From: CAZLLV01 sp964560325
GTDB lineage: Bacteria > Acidobacteriota > Thermoanaerobaculia > Multivoradales > DATKCC01
Length of the DNA stretch: 13,581 nucleotides
NCBI GenBank assembly: GCA_964560325.1
Contig: CAZLLV010000529.1
Coordinates: forward strand, 1-13,581
Reading direction: 5' to 3'
Shown here: piece by piece, positions 5,429-13,581 of the stretch
Layout of the letters: each line of letters begins with the position of its first letter
How positions within the stretch are numbered: position 1 is the first letter of the stretch
Made by a program: the position numbers and the translations under genes
The notes under the pieces: generated by a model
What the model saw: the letters and a program-made list of their open reading frames with translations, nothing else
What the model was told of the DNA's origin: nothing
Database searches by the model: none

Positions 5429-7431
5429 TTGTTCTGGACGGCGGCGACCCGTTGCGCCTGCTGAAGCGCCGTGAGCTGCCCGAAGACCCCGTACCCGCGC
5501 TCGGTCTCGACGAAGTACGGGTAGTCCGTCCCCGGGTGCTGATTCACGATGAAGCCGAGCTGGCTCCAGTTCTGGATGACGTCCTCGGCGCTCAGCATGC
5601 CGCGCTGGTAGGGCACCCGCTGCCCGGCCGGGACGATCGGGTTGCCGTCGATGTTCGACACGATGCCGTCGAGCACCTGATCGCCCGGATCGAGCGACCC
5701 GGTCACGACGTGCATCGGGCTCTGGGGCGGCCACCAGTAGACGTAGTAGGCGGGCGGGACCTCGATCCCGGTGCCGTCGGCCTGCTGGTTGATCGTCCGG
5801 TTGCTGATGTTCGGCATCTGGATGGTGCACTCGGAGAAGTCGGCCTGCCACGGGATCGCCATCCGCTTGGTGAGGTCGCCGGGCTCGCACCCCTGACCGC
5901 GCGCCTCGTCGGCGGTCGTGCTGAGGCCGTGGTCGCGGTAATAGCTCTCGATGCCCTCCGGGTCGTCATCCCAGTGGGCGAGCTTGATCTGGAACGGCTT
6001 CGAGTAGATCGGCGCGTTGCGGACGATCCACGTGGTCTCGATACCGGGGGAGAAGGGCGCGCCGACGCAGTTGCCGGTGTCCGCCATGTCGAGCTGGTCG
6101 GCGAGACCGATCTCCCGCCTTCTCCGCTCGAACTTGCCCTCCGCCCACTGGTGAAGGAAGAAGTACTGGGTCGCCGACAGAGTCTCGAACTTGTAGATCG
6201 GCCCCTGGTTGGTGACCGAATTGTCCCCCGAGTTGAGGGGCATCAGGGGGATGCCGTCGGCCGAGAAGAGCTGGTCCGGCCCGTTCTCCACCGCCCCGGC
6301 CCAGGCGTCGTAGTCCTCCGCCAGGAGCGGCACCCGGAAGTTCCGGAAGAAGCGCCGCCGCCGCTCCAGGAGCTCCTCGGAGGGGTTGGAGAGGTAGTAA
6401 CCGAGGTGGGCGTAGTCGGCGAGGTAGGGGATGTCCGCCACCCACCGGTACTCCTCGATACGCCGGAAGATCGGTAGCACCTGGGTCCTGTAGTCGACAA
6501 CGTAATCCAGGTCGTAGCCGGCGAGGGGGTCGTACTTCTTCCCGCTCTCCGGCCCTGGCATCGGCTCGTCGCGCCCCGGGTAGATGTCCGGATCGAGGTT
6601 CATCTTCCGGATCGCCACGTCGTACATCGTGTCGTGGAGCGTGGTGATGTTGACCAGCTCGGGCGCGTACTTCGGGCTCCCCACCATGAGCCAGGCGGGA
6701 TCGGCGCTGATCCGGGTGCCGTCGGTGAGCACCACCGTCGCCAGCACGAAGCCGTCCGCGATGTCGTCCCAGTAGCCGGAGGCGCCGCGGAACGAATCGA
6801 TCTGGGCGCTGCCGGTGACGTTTCCCAGACCGCCCAAGGCCACCAGGGCACCGCGGCCGTCCATGCGCAGCTCTCCGAGGAGATCGATCTGCTCACCCCC
6901 CGAGCCCGGCGGAGGAAACGAGCCGTGAGTATAGGACGGCGGAATGTTGTAGCGGGAGATCTCGACGGTCTTCCCCGGCTCGGAGATCGAGCGCGGACCG
7001 GGGTCGATGATCAGGGCCTGGCGCTCCTCCTCGCCCTCCACGTCCGGGTTGTTGCGCGGGACGTGCTGGTTGTCGTAGCTGTTCGCCTCGCCGAACTCGA
7101 GGTCGCCCTGGAGCTCGGAGAACGTGTACCAGATCGGCTTCTTGTTGGCGATGTGGACCGTCCATTCGATCGAGTCGATCTCGTCGGCGCCGAGCGCCCG
7201 CTCGCGCGCCTCGCCGTCCCCCCGTTCGAAGACTCGGAAGCGGGCCGCCTGGCGCTTCACCCGGCCGAGGCTGTCCTTGAAGCGGGTGACCTTCTTCAGG
7301 GGGTCGGCGGAGCCGGCCGGGTCCCACTCCAGGGGTAGGCCGCCGGCGGTCTCCGGAGCCAGGTAGAACTCTTCGCTGTTGCCGATGCGGGCGACGCCCA
7401 GACGTGGATGGATTTCGAACTCGCGGGCCAT
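5425..7431 (-). CDS. LodA/GoxA-like cysteine tryptophylquinone oxidase
   Basis: 668 aa, close to the size of L-lysine epsilon-oxidase LodA and glycine oxidase GoxA. The N-terminus EIHPRLGVARIGNSEEFYLA is diagnostic of the family. Cys535 (WQADFSECTIQMP) follows Asp531 by four residues, as D512/C516 do in LodA as I recall it. Trp566 or Trp567 in YYVYWWPPQSP is the likely tryptophan of the quinone. LHQWAEGKF (426-434) is another family block. The enzyme should oxidatively deaminate an amino acid or amine and release H2O2 and ammonia; the substrate cannot be read from sequence. No signal peptide is evident, as in LodA. AAAGG lies 6 nt before the ATG at 7431. A weak TTGATG (7512-7507) with an AT-poor -10 region upstream is a possible promoter. 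The stop is fused to lodB by GTGA, so the two are co-translated. Confidence 0.9.
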   Translation of the reverse strand: MAREFEIHPRLGVARIGNSEEFYLAPETAGGLPLEWDPAGSADPLKKVTRFKDSLGRVKRQAARFRVFERGDGEARERALGADEIDSIEWTVHIANKKPIWYTFSELQGDLEFGEANSYDNQHVPRNNPDVEGEEERQALIIDPGPRSISEPGKTVEISRYNIPPSYTHGSFPPPGSGGEQIDLLGELRMDGRGALVALGGLGNVTGSAQIDSFRGASGYWDDIADGFVLATVVLTDGTRISADPAWLMVGSPKYAPELVNITTLHDTMYDVAIRKMNLDPDIYPGRDEPMPGPESGKKYDPLAGYDLDYVVDYRTQVLPIFRRIEEYRWVADIPYLADYAHLGYYLSNPSEELLERRRRFFRNFRVPLLAEDYDAWAGAVENGPDQLFSADGIPLMPLNSGDNSVTNQGPIYKFETLSATQYFFLHQWAEGKFERRRREIGLADQLDMADTGNCVGAPFSPGIETTWIVRNAPIYSKPFQIKLAHWDDDPEGIESYYRDHGLSTTADEARGQGCEPGDLTKRMAIPWQADFSECTIQMPNISNRTINQQADGTGIEVPPAYYVYWWPPQSPMHVVTGSLDPGDQVLDGIVSNIDGNPIVPAGQRVPYQRGMLSAEDVIQNWSQLGFIVNQHPGTDYPYFVETERGYGVFGQLTALQQAQRVAAVQNK

Positions 7432-7515
7432 GGGCAGCCTTTCTGAACGGGGTGGAACGATGGTTCGGCTGGGGACCCCTTGACTCTATGCTCCATCACT
7501 TCAAAACATCAACAG

Positions 7516-7541
7516 ACGCATCGAAATGAAGAGCGATGCGT
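7516..7541 (-). terminator. Inverted repeat between the 72-aa gene and the lodA-like gene
   Basis: ACGCATCG (7516-7523) and CGATGCGT (7534-7541) are perfect 8-bp arms around a 10-nt loop. On the minus strand the hairpin lies 37 nt after the stop of the 72-aa gene and is followed by a modestly T-rich stretch (TGTTGATGTTTT). It could end the regulator transcript or act as an operator for the oxidase operon; the short tract makes neither certain. Confidence 0.4.
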
Positions 7542-7578
7542 ATGCGAGGCGGCCGGCGCCCCGATCGGCGAAAGAGAT

Positions 7579-7797
7579 TCACCGTTCGATCTCGAGCGCT
7601 TCGCCGGGCACCGCCACCTCCGCCGCCTGGGCGATCAGCACGCTTTGGGCGATCGGCAGGAGCACGCGGTGGAGGCGTTCGCCGAACTTGACGTTGACCT
7701 CGTAGTAGCCGTGGGGGCTCACCTGGAGGAGGGTGCCCTTGGCTCCCTTCATCCCGATCGTCTCGTTGTGGATCAACACCTCGGTCGGCACTTCCAT
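7579..7797 (-). CDS. Conserved-looking 72-aa protein, unknown
   Basis: MEVPTEVLIHNETIGMKGAK opens a 72-residue protein with alternating short hydrophobic strands (GTLLQVSPHGYYEVNVKF, RVLLPIAQSVLIA), suggesting a small all-beta barrel or sandwich, and an acidic end. I do not recognise the family. It is not CsrA, PilZ or a cold-shock protein by any motif I can see. GGGGGAG stands immediately before the ATG (7797). It begins 11 bp after the stop of the sigma-54 response regulator and is almost certainly in the same transcript, so it may belong to that signalling pathway; that is inference from position only. No signal peptide or membrane helix, so cytoplasmic. The same strand in another frame is a long open shadow of the regulator. 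Confidence 0.7.
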   Translation of the reverse strand: MEVPTEVLIHNETIGMKGAKGTLLQVSPHGYYEVNVKFGERLHRVLLPIAQSVLIAQAAEVAVPGEALEIER

Positions 7798-7808
7798 GGC
7801 TCCCCCCG

Positions 7809-9209
<1,401 letters not shown>

Positions 9210-9241
9210 GCCGGCCATTTTGGCGCAAAACAGGGCCGCCG

Positions 9242-9269
9242 TCGATCTTTTTCTCGCCTTCCGTACAAT
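9242..9269 (+). promoter_or_regulatory. Predicted leaderless promoter of recD2
   Basis: TACAAT at 9264-9269 matches five of six bases of the -10 consensus. TCGATC (9242-9247), 16 nt upstream, is a poor -35. Transcription would start about 7-8 nt past the -10, at 9276-9277, which is the A of the recD2 ATG. No Shine-Dalgarno can fit between, so the message would be leaderless. Predicted from sequence only. Confidence 0.5.
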
Positions 9270-9276
9270 CGCCGCC

Positions 9277-11550
9277 ATGGCGCGTCCAACCCGGGCCGGT
9301 CGGCCCACCGCCGCCGGCGACCCCGCCGCACGGCCCGAGTCCCTCGAAGGCTCGCTCGAGCGGATCGTCTTCTCCAACCCGGAGAACGGCTGGAGCGTGG
9401 TGCGGCTCGCGGTGGTGGGGCGGCGCGAGCCGGTGAGCGCGGTCGGAGCCCTCGCCGGGGTCCAGCCGGGCGAGCGCCTGCGGCTGACCGGCGCCTGGGA
9501 GGACGACCCGAAGTTCGGGCGGCAGTTCCGGATCGGGTCGTTCGAGACGGTGGCGCCGACCACGCTCGAAGGAATCGAGCGTTACCTCGCCTCCGGGCTG
9601 ATCGAAGGCATCGGGCCGGTGATGGCGAAGCGGCTGGTCGAGACCTTCGGCGAGGAGACGCTGGAGGTGGTCGAGCACGAGCCGGAGCGGATGCGGCGGG
9701 TGCCCGGGATCGGCAAGAAGCGGAGCGAATCGATCTCCGAGGCGTTCGCCGCCCAGCGCGAGCTCAAGGAGGTGATGCTCTTCCTCCAGTCGCACGGCGT
9801 CCAGACCCACCTCGCGATCAAGATCTACAAGCGCTACGAGGAGACCGCTCTGTCGATCGTCCGCTCCGATCCGTACCGCCTGGCGCGCGAGGTGGTCGGC
9901 ATCGGCTTTCCGACCGCCGACGACATCGCGAGCCGCCTCGGCCTCTCGCCGACGGCGCCGGAGCGGGTCCAGGCGGGCGTGCTCCACCTCCTGGGCGAGT
10001 CGTCGAGCGAGGGGCATCTCTTCCTGCCCGAGGAAGAGCTGGTCGCGCGCACGATCGCGCTGCTGTCGGTCGAGGAGGAGGCGGTGCGGGCGGCGGTCGG
10101 CCTGCTCGAGCGCGTGCGGGAGGTGGTGGTCGACCCGCAGGCCGCGGACGGTGGGCGCGGCGTCTACCTGGCCTCCCTCCACGCCGCCGAGGCCGGCCTC
10201 GCCCGGCGGGTCGCGGAGCTCCTCCACCATCGGCCCGAAGAGATCGAGATCGACGCCGAGCGCGCGCTCGACTGGTTCCAGGCGCGGGAAGAGGTGGTTC
10301 TCGCGCGCCAGCAGCGGGAGGCGATCCGCCGGGCGATCGGGGCGAAGGTGCTGGTGATCACCGGCGGCCCGGGCACCGGCAAGACGACCCTGGTGCGGGG
10401 AATCGTCGAGATCCTGCGCCGCAAGGAGCGCCGCATCCGCCTCGCCGCCCCCACCGGCCGGGCCGCCAAGCGCCTGGAAGAGACGACCGGCCAGCGCGCC
10501 TCGACGATCCACCGCCTGCTCGAGTTCGACCCGATGACGGGGGGGTTCACCCGCGGCCGCGACCGGCACCTGGAGGCGGACCTGGTGATCGTCGACGAGG
10601 CGTCGATGGTCGACACCGTCCTCGGCTTCCACCTGGTCTCGGCGCTGCCCGACGAGGCCCAGCTCGTGCTGGTGGGCGACGTCGACCAGCTCCCCTCGGT
10701 CGGCCCGGGAAGCGTGCTCTCCGACCTGATCGAGTCGGGCCCGGTCGAGGTGGTGCGGCTGACCGAGATCTTCCGCCAGGCGCAGGAGAGCCGGATCGTC
10801 GCCAACGCTCACCGGGTCAACGCCGGGGAGATGCCGCTCTGGGACCCGGACGCCTCCGGCGGCGAGGACTTCTTCTTCTTCGAGCGCCGGGAGCCGGAGG
10901 AGATCCTTCGCACCCTCTCGTCGCTGGTCGCGAAGCGCATCCCCGAAGGCTTCGGCCTCGACCCGTTCGAGGACGTGCAGGTGCTCACGCCGATGAACCG
11001 GGGCCTGCTCGGGGTCGAGAAGCTGAACGAGGTGCTGCGCGATCTGCTCAACCCGACGGGCAAGGAGATCGTGCGCGGCGGCACCCGCTTCCGGGTCGGC
11101 GACAAAGTGATGCAGATCCGGAACAACTACGAGCTCGAGGTCTTCAACGGCGACGTGGGCCGCCTGGTGGCAATCGACGAGGACGAGGCGACGGTGCGCT
11201 GCCGCTTCGACGAGCGGACGATCGAGTACCCGTTCGCGAGCCTCGACGAGCTGACCCTCGCCTACGCCTGCTCGATCCACAAGTCGCAAGGCAGCGAGTA
11301 CCCGGCGGTCGTGGTGCCGCTCCACACGCAGCACTTCGTGATGCTGGCCCGGAACCTCCTCTACACGGCGCTGACCCGGGCGAAGAGGCTGGTGGTGCTG
11401 GTCGGGGACTCGAAGGCGCTCGGGATCGCGGTGCGCAACCGAAAGAACCGGATGCGGTTCACGCGGCTCGCCGAGCGGGTGGCCGAGGCGTCGCGGGCGG
11501 TGGAGGCGGGCAGGAAGCCCGGCCCGCCTCCGAGCCTGTTCGAGCCGTAG
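9277..11550 (+). CDS. recD2: RecD2-type ATP-dependent 5'-3' DNA helicase
   Basis: 757 aa, within the usual 720-800 of RecD2 (YrrC-like) helicases and without RecB/RecC partners nearby. An N-terminal OB-like part (FSNPENGWSVVRL, near residue 30) is followed by helix-hairpin-helix motifs EGIGPVMAKRL (110-120) and VPGIGKKR (142-149), the hallmark of RecD2 against RecD1. The SF1B motor shows Walker A GGPGTGKTT (363-371), VDEAS (439-443), GDVDQLPSVGPG (from 467), the HKSQG motif (668-672) in the UvrD_C_2 region and TRAK (700-703). RecD2 enzymes unwind short 5'-tailed DNA and act in replication-fork maintenance, mismatch repair and damage tolerance. ATG 9277 is chosen because it precedes the conserved N-terminus and sits just after a TACAAT box; the frame is open further upstream only as antisense of the regulator. 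It ends 13 bp from a convergent gene. Confidence 0.95.
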   Translation: MARPTRAGRPTAAGDPAARPESLEGSLERIVFSNPENGWSVVRLAVVGRREPVSAVGALAGVQPGERLRLTGAWEDDPKFGRQFRIGSFETVAPTTLEGIERYLASGLIEGIGPVMAKRLVETFGEETLEVVEHEPERMRRVPGIGKKRSESISEAFAAQRELKEVMLFLQSHGVQTHLAIKIYKRYEETALSIVRSDPYRLAREVVGIGFPTADDIASRLGLSPTAPERVQAGVLHLLGESSSEGHLFLPEEELVARTIALLSVEEEAVRAAVGLLERVREVVVDPQAADGGRGVYLASLHAAEAGLARRVAELLHHRPEEIEIDAERALDWFQAREEVVLARQQREAIRRAIGAKVLVITGGPGTGKTTLVRGIVEILRRKERRIRLAAPTGRAAKRLEETTGQRASTIHRLLEFDPMTGGFTRGRDRHLEADLVIVDEASMVDTVLGFHLVSALPDEAQLVLVGDVDQLPSVGPGSVLSDLIESGPVEVVRLTEIFRQAQESRIVANAHRVNAGEMPLWDPDASGGEDFFFFERREPEEILRTLSSLVAKRIPEGFGLDPFEDVQVLTPMNRGLLGVEKLNEVLRDLLNPTGKEIVRGGTRFRVGDKVMQIRNNYELEVFNGDVGRLVAIDEDEATVRCRFDERTIEYPFASLDELTLAYACSIHKSQGSEYPAVVVPLHTQHFVMLARNLLYTALTRAKRLVVLVGDSKALGIAVRNRKNRMRFTRLAERVAEASRAVEAGRKPGPPPSLFEP

Positions 11551-11566
11551 AGGGGAGCGCCCCCTA
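11548..11566. terminator. Short hairpin between convergent stop codons
   Basis: The TAG of recD2 (11548-11550) and the TAG of the opposing gene (read as CTA, 11564-11566) are the two ends of an imperfect palindrome with GGGG (11552-11555) and CCCC (11560-11563) arms. It could act as a compact bidirectional terminator, but there is no T-run on either side. Confidence 0.3.
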
Positions 11567-13216
11567 CTCCGTCCCACCCTCCGGGGGCGGCGCGCTCGGC
11601 GGCGGGGCCGCCGGCGGCGGGGGCGGCGGGGTGGCTGCCGGGGGCGGAGTCGCCGGAGGTGACCCCGGCGGCACTGCACCCGGAACGCCGGCGGCGAGCA
11701 CCGCCCGCCGCCGCTGCCGGCGGTCGTAGAGCTCCAGCACCACCGCGCCGAACCCGACGCACCAGGCGACGAACTGGACGACCGCCGCCGTGAGCAGGAA
11801 CATCACCCCGAACACCCGCAACGGCCCGAAGTCGAGCGCGTGCCCCACCAGGTCGAGGACGTGGAGGAAGAGGAGGCCGACGACCGCCGCCATGATGGCG
11901 CTCTCGAGCCGCCAGCCGAAGCGGCCTTCCGACCAGCGTCCGAGCCGCCAAGCGACGCCCGAGTAGCCGACCAGGGCGGCGATCAGCAGCGCCGGGATGC
12001 CGACGAAGACGAAGAGCAACACCAGGACGAGCAGGATCGGGATGCCGATGATCGAGAGCGCGAGCAGCACCGAGACGATCAGGAAGGCGGGGACGATCAG
12101 GATGCCGACCAGCAGCCCGACGATGCCGGACTTGAGCGGCTCGGCGCCGGCGCGGGTGCCGACCCGCTCGACCGTCGGACGGGCGATGGCGACGAGGAAG
12201 ATCACCAGGAGCGCCAGGAACAGGAGCTCGGCGATCGGCCAGATCATGCTCGCCATCCATCCGACCGGCGAGAAATTCGGGCCGTCCCACCGCCCCCAGT
12301 CCCAGGCCCAGACCGGGGCGCTCGGCCCGCGGAAGCCGCGCTGGACCTCGTTGATGCCGCCGCGCACCCGGGCGCCCGCGTCCCGGCGCACCCGGCCGCC
12401 GACCGCCGTCACCTCGCCGCCCACCTCCGAGTCCTCTCCGAGGTAGACGTTGCCGCCGATCGCGGTCACGTCGCGGGTCACCTCGCCTTCGACGTCGACC
12501 GGGCCGCCGAAGACCACCACGTCGCCCTCGACGCGGCCCTCGATGTCCGCCGAGCCGCCGAGCACCACCACGTCGTCGGCGACCTCGTCGCGAGCGATCC
12601 GTACCGACGATCCGACCACCGTCTGCGAGCCCCGGTGGACCCGCCGGCCGGTCACGTCGGGCGGCTCGGGCGGCTCCGGGGCCTCCGGAACCTCCGGCGC
12701 CACCCGGACGGCGCTCTCGCCGTCCTCGTCCTCCTCGGCGTCGGCGTCCTGGGCCGGCTCCTCGGCGTCGAACAGGCGCAGCCGCTCCTCGGGCTCGAGG
12801 TCGGCGACGCGCAGGACGGCCTCCGCCCTCTCCCCCATCCAGTCGCGGAGCTCCTCGCGCCCGATCGAGCGACCGTTGACCGCCAAGGCGGAGCCGGTGA
12901 TCTCGATCGTCCGCACGCCGCGAAAGTCCTCGCGCGGCTGGAGGACGAGGCCGCCGCGGACCGGCAGCACCTCGTAGCGCTCGTCGATCTGCCGGCGCAG
13001 GGCGTCGGCCTCGGGCGTCACCGGCTCGGCCACCTCCGGCGCGGCCGCGGCCGCTTCGGAATCCGCCTCGGAACCGGTCTCGGAACCGGTCTCGGTTAGG
13101 GGCTCCTGGGCGCTCAGGCCCCCCGGGAACGCCGCGCAGAGGGCGAGCAGGAGGATCGGCAAAAGGCCCGCCGTCGGGCGGCGCTTTCGGGTGAAGATCT
13201 CAGTGATGTCGAACAT
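11564..13216 (-). CDS. Periplasmic bactofilin-like beta-repeat membrane protein
   Basis: 550 aa from ATG 13216, with GGAAGGAA 7 nt upstream. A signal peptide (KRRPTAGLLPILLLALCAAF, about 11-36) is followed by an acidic linker with two ETGS units, a folded stretch (75-150) and another acidic/proline linker (150-190). Residues 200-290 repeat a short strand pattern (DVVVLGGSADIEGRVEGDVV, FGGPVDVEGEV, TAIGGNVYLGEDSEVGGEV), the right-handed beta-helix seen in bactofilin/polymer-forming proteins, here apparently outside the cytoplasm. Five hydrophobic helices follow (about 325-346, 363-385, 387-415, 438-460, 466-494), then a proline/alanine tail (511-550). The likely role is an envelope scaffold; the exact function is unknown. 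The first bases overlap the preceding membrane gene by 17 nt, so they are probably one operon. Confidence 0.75.
   Translation of the reverse strand: MFDITEIFTRKRRPTAGLLPILLLALCAAFPGGLSAQEPLTETGSETGSEADSEAAAAAPEVAEPVTPEADALRRQIDERYEVLPVRGGLVLQPREDFRGVRTIEITGSALAVNGRSIGREELRDWMGERAEAVLRVADLEPEERLRLFDAEEPAQDADAEEDEDGESAVRVAPEVPEAPEPPEPPDVTGRRVHRGSQTVVGSSVRIARDEVADDVVVLGGSADIEGRVEGDVVVFGGPVDVEGEVTRDVTAIGGNVYLGEDSEVGGEVTAVGGRVRRDAGARVRGGINEVQRGFRGPSAPVWAWDWGRWDGPNFSPVGWMASMIWPIAELLFLALLVIFLVAIARPTVERVGTRAGAEPLKSGIVGLLVGILIVPAFLIVSVLLALSIIGIPILLVLVLLFVFVGIPALLIAALVGYSGVAWRLGRWSEGRFGWRLESAIMAAVVGLLFLHVLDLVGHALDFGPLRVFGVMFLLTAAVVQFVAWCVGFGAVVLELYDRRQRRRAVLAAGVPGAVPPGSPPATPPPAATPPPPPPAAPPPSAPPPEGGTE
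13067..13095. repeat. 12-bp in-frame tandem repeat
   Basis: CTCGGAACCGGT occurs twice (13067-13078, 13079-13090) plus five bases of a third copy. It lies in the acidic linker of the bactofilin-like gene and encodes the repeated ETGS. The period is a multiple of three, so copy-number change would keep the frame. Confidence 0.8.
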
Positions 13217-13581
13217 GGATCGATTCCTTCCCGTGGAGATCGTGCTGCAGAATGCGACGGAGGAGAGAGAAGGCGAAGGCCGCGGTGGCGGCGGCGCCCA
13301 GCAATGTCCAGGCGACGCCCGGCACGGCCACGACGCGGGCGACGAGGTCGCTCCACTCGGCGAGCCGGACCCAGAGCGTGATGCCGGAGGCGATCCACTC
13401 CCAGGACGCCGCGACGACGCTGTTGAAGACGGCGACGGCTGCGCCCACCTCGAGCCTCGGCAGGATGGTGACCGCGAAGGCCGAGAGGCCGAGAGTGCCG
13501 CCGGAGAGCAGGGCCAGGAAGATCGCGGCCCAGCGGGCGGCACCGACCGCCGGCACGGCCTCCGCCTCCGCCGCCGCCTCC
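13200..13581 (-). CDS. Small membrane protein, 5' end beyond window
   Basis: The minus-strand frame is open to the window edge (AAAEAEAVPAVGAARWAAIF...), so the true start is probably outside; GTG 13556 would give 118 aa. Two hydrophobic segments are clear: WAAIFLALLSGGTLGLSAFA near the start and VAWTLLGAAATAAFAFSLL near the end, with a weaker amphipathic one (FNSVVAASWEWIASGITLWV) between. An Ala/Glu-rich cytoplasmic portion followed by membrane segments would suit an anti-sigma factor or similar regulator preceding an envelope gene, but no zinc-finger or other motif is visible here, so this is only a suggestion. Its last 17 bases overlap the start of the bactofilin-like gene, implying translational coupling. 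Confidence 0.6.
   Translation of the reverse strand, partial: EAAAEAEAVPAVGAARWAAIFLALLSGGTLGLSAFAVTILPRLEVGAAVAVFNSVVAASWEWIASGITLWVRLAEWSDLVARVVAVPGVAWTLLGAAATAAFAFSLLRRILQHDLHGKESIHVRHH

Noticed and set aside
9210..9276. Sigma-54 promoter (GGCCCTGTTTTGC) ahead of the response regulator
   Set aside because: GG and GC are separated by 9 nt instead of the strict 10.
11840..13099. 419-codon plus-strand frame
   Set aside because: Shadow of the bactofilin-like gene; His/Asp/Arg-rich without family features.

Overview
GC-rich bacterial window (about 70% GC in the first 60 bases by hand count) with two very different halves. The protein families (an Rhs toxin locus, a LodA/LodB quinoprotein pair, an NtrC-type regulator, RecD2, and a periplasmic bactofilin-like membrane protein, with an ELWxTDGT-type fragment) fit a large-genome Gram-negative such as an acidobacterium or deltaproteobacterium-like lineage. 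That placement is inference; no rRNA or other marker is present.

Region A (1-3978) is a polymorphic-toxin cassette array. It opens with the 3' end of a full rhs gene, whose core (3-350) is fused to a lower-GC pre-toxin and a C-terminal toxin domain resembling DUF4258. An ATGA-coupled 103-aa putative immunity gene follows, then a tiny TTG-start ORF. Next comes an inverted 151-bp piece of a second RHS core (1359-1509). Flipping it back exactly restores a continuous second core. That core leads into a silent, twice-frameshifted Rhs C-terminus with a Tox-REase-7-like nuclease (1510-2057). Its apparent immunity gene, an intact alpha-helical HEAT-like protein (2069-2707), follows directly. A frameshifted YD-repeat fragment of rhs (2736-3205), a cluster of alternating palindromes (3253-3298) and a 5'-truncated ELWxTDGT-type beta protein (3403-3978) finish the region. 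The two RHS cores are inverted repeats around the first toxin/immunity cassette, so recombination between them would cut the toxin off the RHS protein.

Region B (3968-13581) looks like ordinary chromosome. On the minus strand a LodA-like cysteine tryptophylquinone oxidase (5425-7431) and its FAD-dependent maturase LodB (3968-5428) are fused by a GTGA overlap. Upstream, also on the minus strand, an NtrC-family sigma-54 response regulator (7809-9209) is followed 11 bp later by an unrecognised 72-aa protein (7579-7797). Divergent from the regulator is recD2 (9277-11550), with a TACAAT -10 box so close to the ATG that the mRNA is probably leaderless. Convergent with recD2 is a 550-aa signal-peptide / beta-repeat / five-helix membrane protein with a proline-rich tail (11564-13216). 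It is overlapped at its start by the end of a small membrane protein that runs off the window edge.

Together the Rhs array and the H2O2-producing LodA-type oxidase suggest a competition-oriented neighbourhood, but only the Rhs part is directly a toxin system; a functional link between the halves is inference.
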